NCBI GenBank assembly: GCA_024639925.1
Contig: JAHEGA010000001.1
Span: 1 to 58,334, forward strand
DNA: 58,334 bases
Direction: 5' to 3'
Origin: Microbacteriaceae bacterium
Lineage (GTDB): Bacteria; Actinomycetota; Actinomycetes; Actinomycetales; Microbacteriaceae
A model generated the notes under the pieces. That model was not told the DNA's origin. It worked only from the letters and a program-made list of their open reading frames with translations, and did no database searches. Each line of letters begins with the position of its first letter. Position 1 is the stretch's first letter. Below, piece after piece: positions 1-8,940 of this stretch. A program made the translations under genes and the position numbers.

Positions 1-11
1 CTGGGAGAGCT

Positions 12-299
12 ATGTCTTTTATCGCTGTGATTGTCTATTTTGCTCTCGGGTTGTTCTTGTTGGCGCTGTGGGTTCGATTCATTTTTGACTGGGTTCAGGT
101 CCTACAGCGGGGTTTTCGCCCTAAAGGACCGGTCCTCGTGGTCGCGGAGGCGGCCTATTCCGTCACGGACAAACCGTTGCGGGCCGTGCGTAAGGTCATC
201 CCGACGATTCGCTTTGGCGGTGCCGGCATTGACCTGGGGTGGAGCGTTCTCATGTTCGGGACGTTCATTGCCTGGTCCTTCGTAGGAAGTTTGCGCTAG
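12..299 (+). CDS. YggT family membrane protein
   Basis: A 95-residue integral membrane protein of the YggT family. Two hydrophobic segments are visible, at about residues 3-25 and 75-92, separated by a basic linker. In actinobacteria and firmicutes this gene sits at the end of the division cluster just before divIVA, as here, so a role at the membrane in division or envelope organisation is inferred; the biochemical function is unknown. ATG at 12 has GGGAG at 3-7. The genes before it (sepF, ftsZ are usual) lie outside the window. Confidence 0.8.
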   Translation: MSFIAVIVYFALGLFLLALWVRFIFDWVQVLQRGFRPKGPVLVVAEAAYSVTDKPLRAVRKVIPTIRFGGAGIDLGWSVLMFGTFIAWSFVGSLR

Positions 300-304
300 T
301 TCTT

Positions 305-367
305 CCCCTTCGCGAAGAAGGGGGTACCCTGGGGAAAGTCGTTCTGTTCGTCGGGGCGGCAAGCCCC
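305..367 (+). other. Two small hairpins in the divIVA leader
   Basis: The 91-nt gap between yggT and divIVA holds two inverted repeats: CCCCTT (305-310) with AAGGGG (318-323), and GGGGC (353-357) with GCCCC (363-367). Neither is followed by a T run, so they do not look like classical terminators. They could shape the divIVA leader RNA or simply reflect high GC. Confidence 0.3.
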
Positions 368-390
368 CACTGAAACAAAGGTATAGATTC

Positions 391-1017
391 ATGGCTCTCA
401 CTCCTGAAGACATCGTTAACAAGCGTTTTCAGTCCACGAAATTCCGCGAAGGTTACGACCAGGACGAGGTAGACGACTTCCTCGACGAAGTGGTCGCTGA
501 GATGCGCCGAGTGGTTGCCGAGAATGAAGAACTTAGCCAGAAGCTTGCCGCAACGGATGGACGAATTTCCGAGCTGCAGCGTGGCGGTCCCGCACCGAGC
601 GTTGCTCCCTCCCCGGTGGCCACAACAGACGATGTTGTCGATACCGAAAACGCGAACAACTTGCTCCAATTGGCCCGACGCCTGCATGAAGAACATGTTC
701 GTGAGGGTATTCAGAAGCGCGACGAGCTCATTGCGGAAGGCCACGCCCAGGCGGCCCGCATTGTTGCCGAGGCCGAGGCGGAGCACCAAGTCACCGTCAC
801 AAGGCTTGAACAAGAGCGCGCCGTGATGAGCGCAAGCGTCGAAGAACTCCGCGCTTTTGAGCGTGAGTACCGTCAAGGTTTGAAAGACTTCATCAACGAG
901 CAGGTTCGGGCCCTCGACTCGTCGTTGGAATCTGGGGCTAGCCAGCCGCCGGTCCCCGCCAGTCCCGCAGCGGCGAGTGACACCGGCTCCACTGATGTGA
1001 CGCCCGACGCGCCGTAA
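391..1017 (+). CDS. divIVA: DivIVA-domain polar growth protein (Wag31-like)
   Basis: A 208-residue cytoplasmic coiled-coil protein that marks the cell poles and guides polar wall synthesis in actinobacteria. The N-terminal DivIVA domain (about residues 1-60) starts MALTPEDIVNKRF and continues with the GYDQDEVDDFLDE motif, followed by a linker rich in Pro and Ala (residues 65-80) and a long charged coiled coil (85-175). The tail is Ala/Pro/Ser-rich and probably disordered. It lies between yggT and rluD, the usual place in Microbacteriaceae. ATG at 391 has AAAGG at 376-380, a rather long spacing. Confidence 0.92.
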   Translation: MALTPEDIVNKRFQSTKFREGYDQDEVDDFLDEVVAEMRRVVAENEELSQKLAATDGRISELQRGGPAPSVAPSPVATTDDVVDTENANNLLQLARRLHEEHVREGIQKRDELIAEGHAQAARIVAEAEAEHQVTVTRLEQERAVMSASVEELRAFEREYRQGLKDFINEQVRALDSSLESGASQPPVPASPAAASDTGSTDVTPDAP

Positions 1018-1030
1018 CGCGCGACCACTA

Positions 1031-1954
1031 GTGCCCGAAACACGGACCATTGCGGTCCCCGAAGGGTTATCGGGCGAGCGGCTTGATGTCGTTCTTTCGC
1101 GTCTTTTTGGTTTCTCCCGCGCGTTTGCTCAGGATGTGATCGAGGGCGGAGGCGCCGTCGTCGATGGCAAGGCCGGCATCAAGAGTGATCGCGCCTGGGC
1201 TGGTGCGATGCTCGATGTCACGTTTGAGCCCAAGCGAGCGCCGACAATCGAGCCCATCGTTGTCGACTCCATGTCGATTCTCTATGACGATGACGACGTG
1301 GTAATCGTGGATAAACCTCCGGGACTCGCGGCGCACCCCGCACCGAGTTGGGATGGACCCTCTGTGCTGGGGGCTCTCGCAGGGGCGGGCTATCGGATAT
1401 CGACCTCGGGGCCACCCGAGCGCCAAGGTATTGTTCATCGGCTCGACGTGGGGACCTCCGGGGCCATGGCCGTAGCCAAATCAGAAGTCGCCTACAGCAA
1501 GCTCAAGAGGGCGTTTAAGGCGCGCGAAGTGCACAAAACCTACCTTGCGCTGGTGCAGGGTCACCCCGATCCCTCCCTCGGCACCATTGATGCCCCGATC
1601 GGGCGTCACCCCAGCTCTTCGTGGCGTTTTGCCGTGGTGGCCGGGGGGCGCGACTCGATTACTCACTACGAGACTCTGGAAGCCTTTAGTGCAGCTTCCT
1701 TGCTTAAGGTCACCCTTGAGACCGGTCGCACGCACCAGATTCGGGTGCATATGTCGGCGCAGAAGCATCCGATTGTGGGCGACACTGTGTACGGAGCGGA
1801 CCCGACTATCGCAGAGAGATTGGGCGCTTCTCGGCAATGGCTCCACGCCAGCGAATTGGAGTTCACTCACCCGGTGAGCGGCGAGCAGGTCAGCGTTTCC
1901 TGCCCTATACCCGAGGACCTTCAGGTGGGGCTTGAGCGACTTCGCTCCGCGTAG
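1031..1954 (+). CDS. rluD: RluA-family 23S rRNA pseudouridine synthase (RluD-type)
   Basis: A 307-residue pseudouridine synthase of the RluA family, likely modifying 23S rRNA. It has an N-terminal S4 RNA-binding domain (about residues 10-65) and the catalytic domain with the motif HRLDVGTSGAM (near residue 136; Asp is the nucleophile) and the RTHQIRVHMS motif near residue 236. GTG start at 1031, 13 nt after divIVA. In most relatives lspA lies between divIVA and this gene; here there is no room for it. The exact target uridines cannot be read from the sequence. Confidence 0.88.
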   Translation: MPETRTIAVPEGLSGERLDVVLSRLFGFSRAFAQDVIEGGGAVVDGKAGIKSDRAWAGAMLDVTFEPKRAPTIEPIVVDSMSILYDDDDVVIVDKPPGLAAHPAPSWDGPSVLGALAGAGYRISTSGPPERQGIVHRLDVGTSGAMAVAKSEVAYSKLKRAFKAREVHKTYLALVQGHPDPSLGTIDAPIGRHPSSSWRFAVVAGGRDSITHYETLEAFSAASLLKVTLETGRTHQIRVHMSAQKHPIVGDTVYGADPTIAERLGASRQWLHASELEFTHPVSGEQVSVSCPIPEDLQVGLERLRSA

Positions 1955-1988
1955 CGGAGTGTCAGGCACCACGCAGTGTGTCGCGGTT

Positions 1989-1994
1989 TACTCT
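1989..1994 (+). promoter_or_regulatory. Probable -10 box of dnaE1
   Basis: TACTCT fits TAnnnT and lies 29 nt before the preferred GTG start, giving a leader of about 23 nt that contains the ribosome binding site AAGGAGG (2012-2018). Confidence 0.35.
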
Positions 1995-2023
1995 AGAAAG
2001 CCCGCGAGCAGAAGGAGGTCTTG

Positions 2024-5000
2024 GTGAGCTCGTCCAGCGACTCTTTCGCGCATCTTCACGTGCACACGGAGTATTCCATGCTGGATGGCGCGGCCCGAAT
2101 CTCGAACCTGGTGGACGAAGTGGCTCGCCAAGAGATGCCTGCTGTGGCGATGACCGATCACGGTGTGATGTTCGGGGCGTATGAATTCTGGAAACACGCG
2201 ACGCAGGCCGGGGTAAACCCGGTGATCGGAGTCGAGGCGTACCTCACTCCGGGTACCCACCGCAGTGACAAAACCCGGGTTCAGTGGGGGAGCGGTGGCG
2301 AGGATGACGTGTCAGGTGCCGGCGCGTACACCCACGTCACGCTCCTGGCGGAAAACACCGAGGGAATGCACAACTTGTTCCGGATGTCTTCCAAAGCGTC
2401 GCTCGAAGGCTATTACTTCAAGCCACGGATGGACCGGGAACTGCTCCAGACCTACAGCAAGGGAGTGATCGCCACCACCGGTTGCCCCAGTAGTGAAGTT
2501 CAGACCTATTTGCGCCTTGGCCAGTACGACAAAGCACTCCATGCGGCCGCAGAATTTCGAGACATTTTCGGCGCGGATAACTACTTTGTCGAGATTATGG
2601 ATCACGGGTTAGGTATCGAGAAGCGGGTGTTACCCGACCTGTTGAAGCTCTCAAAAGACCTGGGTATCCCACTTCTGGCCACAAACGACCTTCACTACAC
2701 GACTGCTGCCGACGCTGACGCCCACGCGGCTTTGCTGTGTGTTCAATCAGGCTCAACACTGGACGACCCCAAACGCTTCAAATTCGACTCCAACGAGTTT
2801 TACGTGAAGACACCCGCCCAGATGAGGGCATTGTTTGCGGACTTCCCTGAGGCAGCCGACAACACGCTGTTGATTGCGCAGCGCGCCAACGTAACGTTCG
2901 ACGAGAGCGCCAACTTCATGCCGATCTTCCCCGTACCTGAGGGGGAAACCGAAGTGAGCTTCTTTGAGTCCGCGGTTCGTTCGGGGCTGGAGGGTCGCTA
3001 CCCCGGTGGAGTTCCGGACAAGGTCACTGAGCAGGCTGAGTATGAGATCGGCGTGATCTCCCAGATGGGCTTTGCGAGCTACTTCCTGGTTGTGGCCGAC
3101 TTCATCAACTGGGCCAAATCTCAGGGCATTCGTGTGGGACCAGGTCGTGGGTCGGGAGCCGGCTCGATGGCCGCCTTCGCGATGAGAATCACCGAACTTG
3201 ACCCTCTGGAGCACGGGCTGATTTTCGAACGTTTCTTGAACCCTGATCGCGTGTCGATGCCTGACTTTGACGTGGACTTTGATGAGCGTCGCCGCAACGA
3301 AGTCATTCGCTACGTCACCGAAAAGTACGGTGACGATCGCGTGGCCCAAATCGTGACCTTCGGTACCATCAAGGCGAAGCAGGCTCTGAAGGATGCCGCT
3401 CGCGTGTTGGGACACCCCTTCGGTATGGGGGAAAAGCTCACCAAACTGATGCCCGCTGGGGTCATGGGTAAAGAGATGTCCCTACAAGGCATCATCGACC
3501 CTTCACACGAGCGCTACAAAGAGGCTGCTGACTTCAGGGCTCTGCTGGAAAGCGACTCGGAGGCGCTTACTGTTTTTGAACGCGCCCAGGGACTCGAAAA
3601 CCTGAAACGGCAGTGGGGTGTCCATGCGGCGGGGGTCATTATGTCCTCGGCGCCCCTCATGGACACCATCCCGATCATGAAGCGTGATCAGGACGGACAG
3701 ATTGTTACGCAGTTTGATTTCCCGAGTTCCGAAGCGCTCGGACTCGTGAAGATGGACTTTTTGTCGCTTCGCAATTTGACAATTATCGATGACGCTCTCG
3801 ACAACATTGAGCTCAACCGTGGGCATCGCCCCGTGCTGGAAGACCTCACGCTCGATGACCCGGCTGCCTACGAGTTGATGAGTCGCGGTGACACCCTGGG
3901 AGTTTTTCAACTCGATGGCGGCCCCATGCGCAGCCTCTTGCGACTGCTGAAGCCCGATTCGTTTGAAGATGTGTCTGCCGTCCTGGCCCTGTATCGGCCA
4001 GGACCAATGGGAGCCGACTCTCACACCAACTACGCCTTGAGGAAAAACGGCCAGCAAAACATCACTCCACTGCACCCCGAACTTGCGGATGCTCTCGAAG
4101 AAATTCTGGGCGGCACCTACGGGCTCATTGTGTACCAGGAGCAGGTCATGGAGATCGCCCAGAAGCTTGCGGGCTACACACTCGCGCAAGCTGATTTGCT
4201 TCGTCGCGCGATGGGTAAGAAAAAGAAGGCCGAACTGGATATTCAATTCGAGGCTTTCCGGGAAGGTATGCGCACCAACGGCTTCTCCGATGCCTCCATC
4301 ACTGCGTTGTGGGAGGTCTTGGTACCTTTCTCGGACTACGCCTTCAACAAGGCCCACTCGGCCGCTTACGGCATGATTTCCTACTGGACTGCCTATCTGA
4401 AGGCCCATTTCCCGGCGGAATACATGGCCGCGCTTCTTACCAGTGTGAGCGATCAAAAAGACAAGTCAGCGGTGTATCTCAACGAGTGTCGCCGTATGGG
4501 TATCCAGGTTCTGCCTCCCGACGTCAATGAGTCCATCGCCACCTTTAGCGCGGTCGGCGAAGACGTCCGGTTTGGTCTGGCAGCCATCCGAAATGTCGGT
4601 GTGGGTGTCGTGGATTCCATTCGTTCGACCCGCGAGGAAAAAGGCACGTTTGTCTCGTTCCATGACTTCGTGAAAAAGGTTCCTTCGAGCGTCTTGAACA
4701 AGCGGTGTGTCGAGTCGCTCATCAAGGGCGGCGCCTTCGACCAGCTGGGACATACCCGACGTGCACTCTTCGACATCCACGAAAACACGGTGGAGGCAGC
4801 GTCAAAGGACAAGCGAGCCGAAGAGCATGGCCATGTGGGCTTCGATTTTGACAGCCTGTTTGACGAGGGGGAAACCTCTCCCACCTCGGTGGTGCCTGAC
4901 CGCCCGGAATGGCCCCGTAAGGAGCTGTTGTCGCTGGAGCGGGAGATGTTGGGGCTGTATGTCTCTGATCATCCTCTGGCCGGTTTAGAACGGGCCATTG

Positions 5001-5545
5001 GCAAAGAGGCCGAGGTGTCGATTGCCGAACTTCTCCTCCAAGATCGTGAAGACGGGGAGATCGTGACTATCGCTGGGCTCATCACGGGCGTAACCCACCG
5101 CGTTGCGCGCTCCAGCGGTAACCCTTACGCCCAGGTCACGATTGAGGACTTTGGTGGTGAGTTGGCCGTGATGTTCCTGGGCAAGACGTACAAGAACTAT
5201 CAAGCCGACCTGCTGGAGGACACCATTGTTGCGCTCCGGGGGCGCGTGTCGAATCGCGATGACGGGCTGGGGTTACACGCCGTCGAGCTCACACCGTTGT
5301 CGGTGAGCGCTGCAGATGATGATGAGCCCTTGCGGTTGACAGTCCCCGAGCACTTTGCCACCCCGGAGATTCTTGCCGATCTTGATGCCACGCTCTCTCG
5401 TCATCAGGGGGAGTCGCTGGTGCACCTGAGGCTCGTGAAATCGGGCGTCGAGCGAGTTTTTGAACTTCCCCGCAAAGTTGAGGTCTCGCTCGATCTCATT
5501 GGAGAAGTCAAGAGTGTGCTGGGCGCACACTGCCTCAGTGCCTAA
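2024..5545 (+). CDS. dnaE: DNA polymerase III alpha subunit, replicative (DnaE1)
   Basis: The main replicative DNA polymerase subunit, 1173 residues. It opens with a PHP domain (HLHVHTEYSMLDG), followed by the C-family catalytic core: PDFDVDFDE puts the metal-binding aspartates at residues 414 and 416, and MDFLSLRN gives the third at 578. The C-terminal part carries the helix-hairpin region and an OB fold around residues 1005-1075. A TTG in frame at 2021 also opens the frame, but the ribosome binding site AAGGAGG at 2012-2018 stands 5 nt before GTG 2024, so GTG is preferred. Its stop overlaps that of the flavin reductase by 4 nt. A second alpha subunit (dnaE2) lies at 41.2 kb. Confidence 0.96.
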   Translation: MSSSSDSFAHLHVHTEYSMLDGAARISNLVDEVARQEMPAVAMTDHGVMFGAYEFWKHATQAGVNPVIGVEAYLTPGTHRSDKTRVQWGSGGEDDVSGAGAYTHVTLLAENTEGMHNLFRMSSKASLEGYYFKPRMDRELLQTYSKGVIATTGCPSSEVQTYLRLGQYDKALHAAAEFRDIFGADNYFVEIMDHGLGIEKRVLPDLLKLSKDLGIPLLATNDLHYTTAADADAHAALLCVQSGSTLDDPKRFKFDSNEFYVKTPAQMRALFADFPEAADNTLLIAQRANVTFDESANFMPIFPVPEGETEVSFFESAVRSGLEGRYPGGVPDKVTEQAEYEIGVISQMGFASYFLVVADFINWAKSQGIRVGPGRGSGAGSMAAFAMRITELDPLEHGLIFERFLNPDRVSMPDFDVDFDERRRNEVIRYVTEKYGDDRVAQIVTFGTIKAKQALKDAARVLGHPFGMGEKLTKLMPAGVMGKEMSLQGIIDPSHERYKEAADFRALLESDSEALTVFERAQGLENLKRQWGVHAAGVIMSSAPLMDTIPIMKRDQDGQIVTQFDFPSSEALGLVKMDFLSLRNLTIIDDALDNIELNRGHRPVLEDLTLDDPAAYELMSRGDTLGVFQLDGGPMRSLLRLLKPDSFEDVSAVLALYRPGPMGADSHTNYALRKNGQQNITPLHPELADALEEILGGTYGLIVYQEQVMEIAQKLAGYTLAQADLLRRAMGKKKKAELDIQFEAFREGMRTNGFSDASITALWEVLVPFSDYAFNKAHSAAYGMISYWTAYLKAHFPAEYMAALLTSVSDQKDKSAVYLNECRRMGIQVLPPDVNESIATFSAVGEDVRFGLAAIRNVGVGVVDSIRSTREEKGTFVSFHDFVKKVPSSVLNKRCVESLIKGGAFDQLGHTRRALFDIHENTVEAASKDKRAEEHGHVGFDFDSLFDEGETSPTSVVPDRPEWPRKELLSLEREMLGLYVSDHPLAGLERAIGKEAEVSIAELLLQDREDGEIVTIAGLITGVTHRVARSSGNPYAQVTIEDFGGELAVMFLGKTYKNYQADLLEDTIVALRGRVSNRDDGLGLHAVELTPLSVSAADDDEPLRLTVPEHFATPEILADLDATLSRHQGESLVHLRLVKSGVERVFELPRKVEVSLDLIGEVKSVLGAHCLSA

Positions 5546-6039
5546 AGCGCTGCAGTGGTTGAGTAAGCCTTCTGGTGGTAGGCCAGCGGACTCTGTTCGG
5601 GTCCGAGTTCGCCGCCGGTGATGCGGATCGCGATCATCCCGGCAAATTCCACCTCCACACGCTCCACTACGTGGCCTTCGACCCAGGCACTGACACCTTT
5701 CAGGATGGGCAGACCGTGGGGGCCCGAACTCCAGTGGTCGCCGACAAAACGTTCGCTCGCCTCGCCCGCCATGATTCCGGCAAGCTCGAGCGACTCAGCC
5801 CCCAGAAAGTGCAGGGCAACCTTCGCGTCTTTTTTGAGCGCGCTCCAAGAGCTCGCCGTCTGAGACATGTTGAAGCTGGCCAGTGGCGGTGAGGCCGACA
5901 GCGAAGCGACGGAGGTCGCCGTAAAACCGGTGGGAGAGCCGTCTGCCTTCAGAGCTGTGACGACACACAGTCCTGCGCTGTGACGCCGGAACGCTTCAAG
6001 AAAGATCTGGGAGGGGGAGAGGGGCTCGCTACTATTCAC
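5542..6039 (-). CDS. Flavin reductase family protein
   Basis: A 165-residue protein of the FMN-binding split-barrel flavin reductase family. The typical N-terminal stretch (SPSQIFLEAFRRHSAGLCVV, then GFTATSVASLSASPP) binds flavin, and there is an HFLGAESLELAG segment in the middle. Such proteins reduce FMN or FAD with NAD(P)H, often for a partner monooxygenase; no partner is adjacent, so the substrate is unknown. The start is GTG at 6039 (MNSSEP), predicted leaderless. It converges on dnaE1 with a 4-nt stop overlap. Confidence 0.8.
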   Translation of the reverse strand: MNSSEPLSPSQIFLEAFRRHSAGLCVVTALKADGSPTGFTATSVASLSASPPLASFNMSQTASSWSALKKDAKVALHFLGAESLELAGIMAGEASERFVGDHWSSGPHGLPILKGVSAWVEGHVVERVEVEFAGMIAIRITGGELGPEQSPLAYHQKAYSTTAAL

Positions 6040-6052
6040 GCGGTCTACCCTA
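6040..6052 (-). promoter_or_regulatory. Leaderless promoter of the flavin reductase
   Basis: On the minus strand TAGGGT (6052-6047) is followed by 7 nt and the GTG start at 6039. No Shine-Dalgarno sequence fits in that space. It shares the 61-nt divergent region with hisD. Confidence 0.45.
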
Positions 6053-6100
6053 ACGGCTCACCCCTTGCCCCTTTCGCGGCCGGGCTACGATGGGGGAGAC

Positions 6101-7423
6101 ATGATTCGATTGACCGACCTTCGTGGCCTGAGCATTACCCCGACGAGTGTGGCCAGCTTTGTGCCTCGCGTTCCCGCAGGGGACTCTGACTTGCCACACG
6201 TTGTGGAAGAACTCATGCACTCAGTCCGCCACAACGGGCTTTCCGCGCTTGTGGACCAGGCTGCCACCTTCGACGGCGTCGATGATCTTGAACCACGGAC
6301 AACACCGGCCGAACTCTCCCGGGCCGCCTCGGAACTGGAGAGGTCACTGAAGGCGGCGATCCAAGAGTCCATCCGCCGGGTACGCGCAGCCTCCGAGGAT
6401 TCGCTTCCGGTGTCTGCCACCACGGAGTTTCACACCGGAGGCACCGTGACGATGCGGCACGTTCCCGTCCACCGCGCGGGAGTGTACGTCCCCGGTGGCA
6501 AAGCCGTGTACCCCTCCAGCGTGATCATGAACGTGGTGGCAGCGCAGGCAGCAGGAGTCAAGGAAATTGTTCTTGTTTCCCCGCCTCAAGCAGAATTTGC
6601 GGGGCGAATCCACCCCACAATCCTCGCGACCGCCGAGTTGTTAGGCGTCACGGAGGTCTATGCGCTGGGGGGTGCGGGAGCGATCGCCGCACTCGCATGG
6701 GGGGTTCCGGAATTGGACCTGAACCCGGTCGCGGTCATCACCGGGCCAGGAAACCAATATGTAGCCGCAGCAAAACGCGCGGTGCGCGGAGTGGTGGGCA
6801 TCGATTCGGAGGCGGGGCCCTCCGAAATAGCCATCATTGCTGATGCCACCGCCCACCCGGAGTTCGTAGCGGCCGATCTCGTCTCGCAAGCCGAGCACGA
6901 CGAGCTTGCCTCCGTCGTTCTCGTGACTGACTCGTGGGAATTGGCGGAGCGGGTCACGCTGTCACTGGAGCGACGAGCAGCGGAGGCGGAGAATACCGAG
7001 CGTGTCTCGAGCGCTTTGGGGGGAGAACAGTCCGCGCTGCTCGTATGTGACTCGCTCGAGCACGCCGTGTGGCTCTCCAACGCGATGGCGCCCGAACACC
7101 TTCAAGTGATGGTGTCGGAGCCTGAGGGGCTGTTGCCTCTGTTGACCAACGCCGGAGCCATCTTTGTCGGCAATTACACTCCCGTGAGTGCGGGCGATTA
7201 CGCGGCGGGGTCTAACCACGTCCTGCCCACCCACGGCACCGCTGCGTTCAGCTCTGGTCTCTCACCCTTGACGTTTCTCAAGAGCCAGCAAATCGTTGAT
7301 TACGACAAGCAAGCGCTCTCGCACATCGCTGCTCATGTGGAAAACTTTGCGCGAGCAGAGCATCTGCCCGCTCACGCTGAGGCTATTGCCGTGCGTTTCC
7401 GACCAGAAGACGACGGGGCATAG
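6101..7423 (+). CDS. hisD: Histidinol dehydrogenase
   Basis: Catalyses the last two oxidations of histidine synthesis, L-histidinol to L-histidine, using NAD and zinc. The 440-residue length is standard. Hallmarks are AGVYVPGGKAVYPSSV, ITGPGNQYVAAAKR, DSEAGPSEIAI and the C-terminal SAGDYAAGSNHVLPT and SGLSPLTFLK. ATG at 6101 is preceded by GGGGGAG; a longer reading from TTG 6065 adds twelve unlike residues and is disfavoured. A TACGAT box at 6086-6091 may be the promoter. No other his gene is in the window. It leads the hisD-nrdR-pyrD run. Confidence 0.95.
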   Translation: MIRLTDLRGLSITPTSVASFVPRVPAGDSDLPHVVEELMHSVRHNGLSALVDQAATFDGVDDLEPRTTPAELSRAASELERSLKAAIQESIRRVRAASEDSLPVSATTEFHTGGTVTMRHVPVHRAGVYVPGGKAVYPSSVIMNVVAAQAAGVKEIVLVSPPQAEFAGRIHPTILATAELLGVTEVYALGGAGAIAALAWGVPELDLNPVAVITGPGNQYVAAAKRAVRGVVGIDSEAGPSEIAIIADATAHPEFVAADLVSQAEHDELASVVLVTDSWELAERVTLSLERRAAEAENTERVSSALGGEQSALLVCDSLEHAVWLSNAMAPEHLQVMVSEPEGLLPLLTNAGAIFVGNYTPVSAGDYAAGSNHVLPTHGTAAFSSGLSPLTFLKSQQIVDYDKQALSHIAAHVENFARAEHLPAHAEAIAVRFRPEDDGA

Positions 7424-7434
7424 GCTCAACAACC

Positions 7435-7893
7435 ATGTATTGTCCCTTTTGTCGTCACCCAGATTCCCGCGTGATTGATTCCCGGACCAGCGATGACGGG
7501 TTGTCGATTCGCCGTCGTCGTCAGTGCCCAGAATGCACCAGGCGCTTCTCCACGCTCGAGACCGCCAGTTTGAGCGTCATCAAACGCAGCGGCGTCACCG
7601 AGCCCTTTAGCCGGGAGAAAATCGCTGCTGGTGTCAAAAAAGCTTGTCAAGGCCGACCCGTGACGGACCAGGACCTTGCCCAGCTTGCGCAGCGCGTGGA
7701 AGAGATCATTCGTCAAACCGGAGCATCCCAGGTGGATGCGAACGAAATCGGCCTGGCCATACTGGAGCCTTTGCGCGAATTGGACGAGGTTGCGTATCTT
7801 CGTTTTGCCTCCGTGTATCAGGCTTTCGAAAGTCTGGAAGATTTTGAAGACGCGATCCAGTTGTTGCGGGAGACCCCCGCCGCGGAGTCCTAG
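7435..7893 (+). CDS. nrdR: Transcriptional repressor NrdR
   Basis: A 152-residue regulator of ribonucleotide reductase genes that senses nucleotides. The N-terminal zinc ribbon has Cys3, Cys6, Cys31 and Cys34 (MYCPFC and CPEC), followed by an ATP-cone domain at about residues 46-136. It lies 11 nt after hisD and its stop abuts the pyrD start, so the three are probably co-transcribed. The usual operators (NrdR boxes) would lie before nrd genes, none of which is in the window. Confidence 0.95.
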   Translation: MYCPFCRHPDSRVIDSRTSDDGLSIRRRRQCPECTRRFSTLETASLSVIKRSGVTEPFSREKIAAGVKKACQGRPVTDQDLAQLAQRVEEIIRQTGASQVDANEIGLAILEPLRELDEVAYLRFASVYQAFESLEDFEDAIQLLRETPAAES

Positions 7894-8940
7894 ATGTACA
7901 GTCTGCTGTTTGCTGTCCTCAAGCGCCTGGACCCCGAGGTCACCCATCACTGGGGAATGGTTATCATCCGGCTCGCGGGGTTGCCTGGGATTCGCCGGTT
8001 ACTCCGGAAACGTTATGCGCCAAACCCTTCGCTTGCAGTCCGCGCGCTGCGCCAAGATTTTGGCTCCCCGATTGGTCTGGCCGCCGGTTTTGATAAAAAC
8101 GCCGTTGCGGTGAGGGGCTTTTACGCTCTGGGTTTCGATCACGTAGAGGTCGGCACGGTCACTGCGCTGGCCCAACCAGGGAACCCGAAGCCGCGTTTGT
8201 TCCGGCTTCCCGCCGATCGGGCGCTGATCAATCGGATGGGTTTCAACAACGACGGAGCAGAGATTGTCGCCACGCGCCTAGCCGCTTTGCGCCACTGGGG
8301 TGGCGATCTGCCGGTTATTGGGGTCAATATCGGTAAGAGCCGGGCTGCAGATATCGCGGGAGCGACCGCGGACTACGTGACCAGCGCAACGCTCTTGGCG
8401 CCTCATGCCGATTACCTCGTGGTGAACGTCAGTTCGCCGAACACTCCGGGTTTGCGCGGTTTGCAGGAGGTCTCCTCACTGAAGCCACTGCTGCAGGCGG
8501 TTCAGGCTGCTGCCCGCGAAACACCGCTCCTCGTGAAGATTTCCCCTGATCTCGATGACCAGGCCGTGACGGATATTGCACAGGTCGTCAATGACCTCGA
8601 TTTGGCAGGAATTATTGCGACAAACACCACGGTATCTCGGGAAAACCTCACCACACGAGCCTCTTCGGTAGCAGAAATGGGGGAGGGCGGTCTGTCCGGT
8701 GCTCCCGTGAGAGAGGCCTCACTGCGGGTTCTGGCGTTGCTTCGGCAGACGCTTCCGCGCGACAAAGCAGTGATCAGTGTTGGCGGAATCTTTGACGGAC
8801 AGGACGTGAAGGAACGACTGGACGCGGGTGCGTCGCTCGTTCAGGCCTACACCGGGTTCGTTTACCGAGGGCCGGCGTTTGCCGGACTTCTCACCAGGGA
8901 ACTTCGGGACGTGCTTAGCGGGGTTTCTCTCCGCGCTTGA
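7894..8940 (+). CDS. pyrD: Dihydroorotate dehydrogenase (quinone), class 2
   Basis: Oxidises dihydroorotate to orotate in pyrimidine synthesis, passing electrons to the quinone pool. At 348 residues with an N-terminal amphipathic extension (MYSLLFAVLKRLDPEV) it belongs to the membrane-associated class 2. Visible FMN-binding and active-site blocks include GLAAGFDKNA, GFDHVEVGTVT, RMGFNNDG and NVSSPNTPGLR (the Ser is the class 2 catalytic base). ATG immediately follows the nrdR stop. The 3' end overlaps the convergent DUF3043 gene by 26 nt. Confidence 0.93.
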   Translation: MYSLLFAVLKRLDPEVTHHWGMVIIRLAGLPGIRRLLRKRYAPNPSLAVRALRQDFGSPIGLAAGFDKNAVAVRGFYALGFDHVEVGTVTALAQPGNPKPRLFRLPADRALINRMGFNNDGAEIVATRLAALRHWGGDLPVIGVNIGKSRAADIAGATADYVTSATLLAPHADYLVVNVSSPNTPGLRGLQEVSSLKPLLQAVQAAARETPLLVKISPDLDDQAVTDIAQVVNDLDLAGIIATNTTVSRENLTTRASSVAEMGEGGLSGAPVREASLRVLALLRQTLPRDKAVISVGGIFDGQDVKERLDAGASLVQAYTGFVYRGPAFAGLLTRELRDVLSGVSLRA

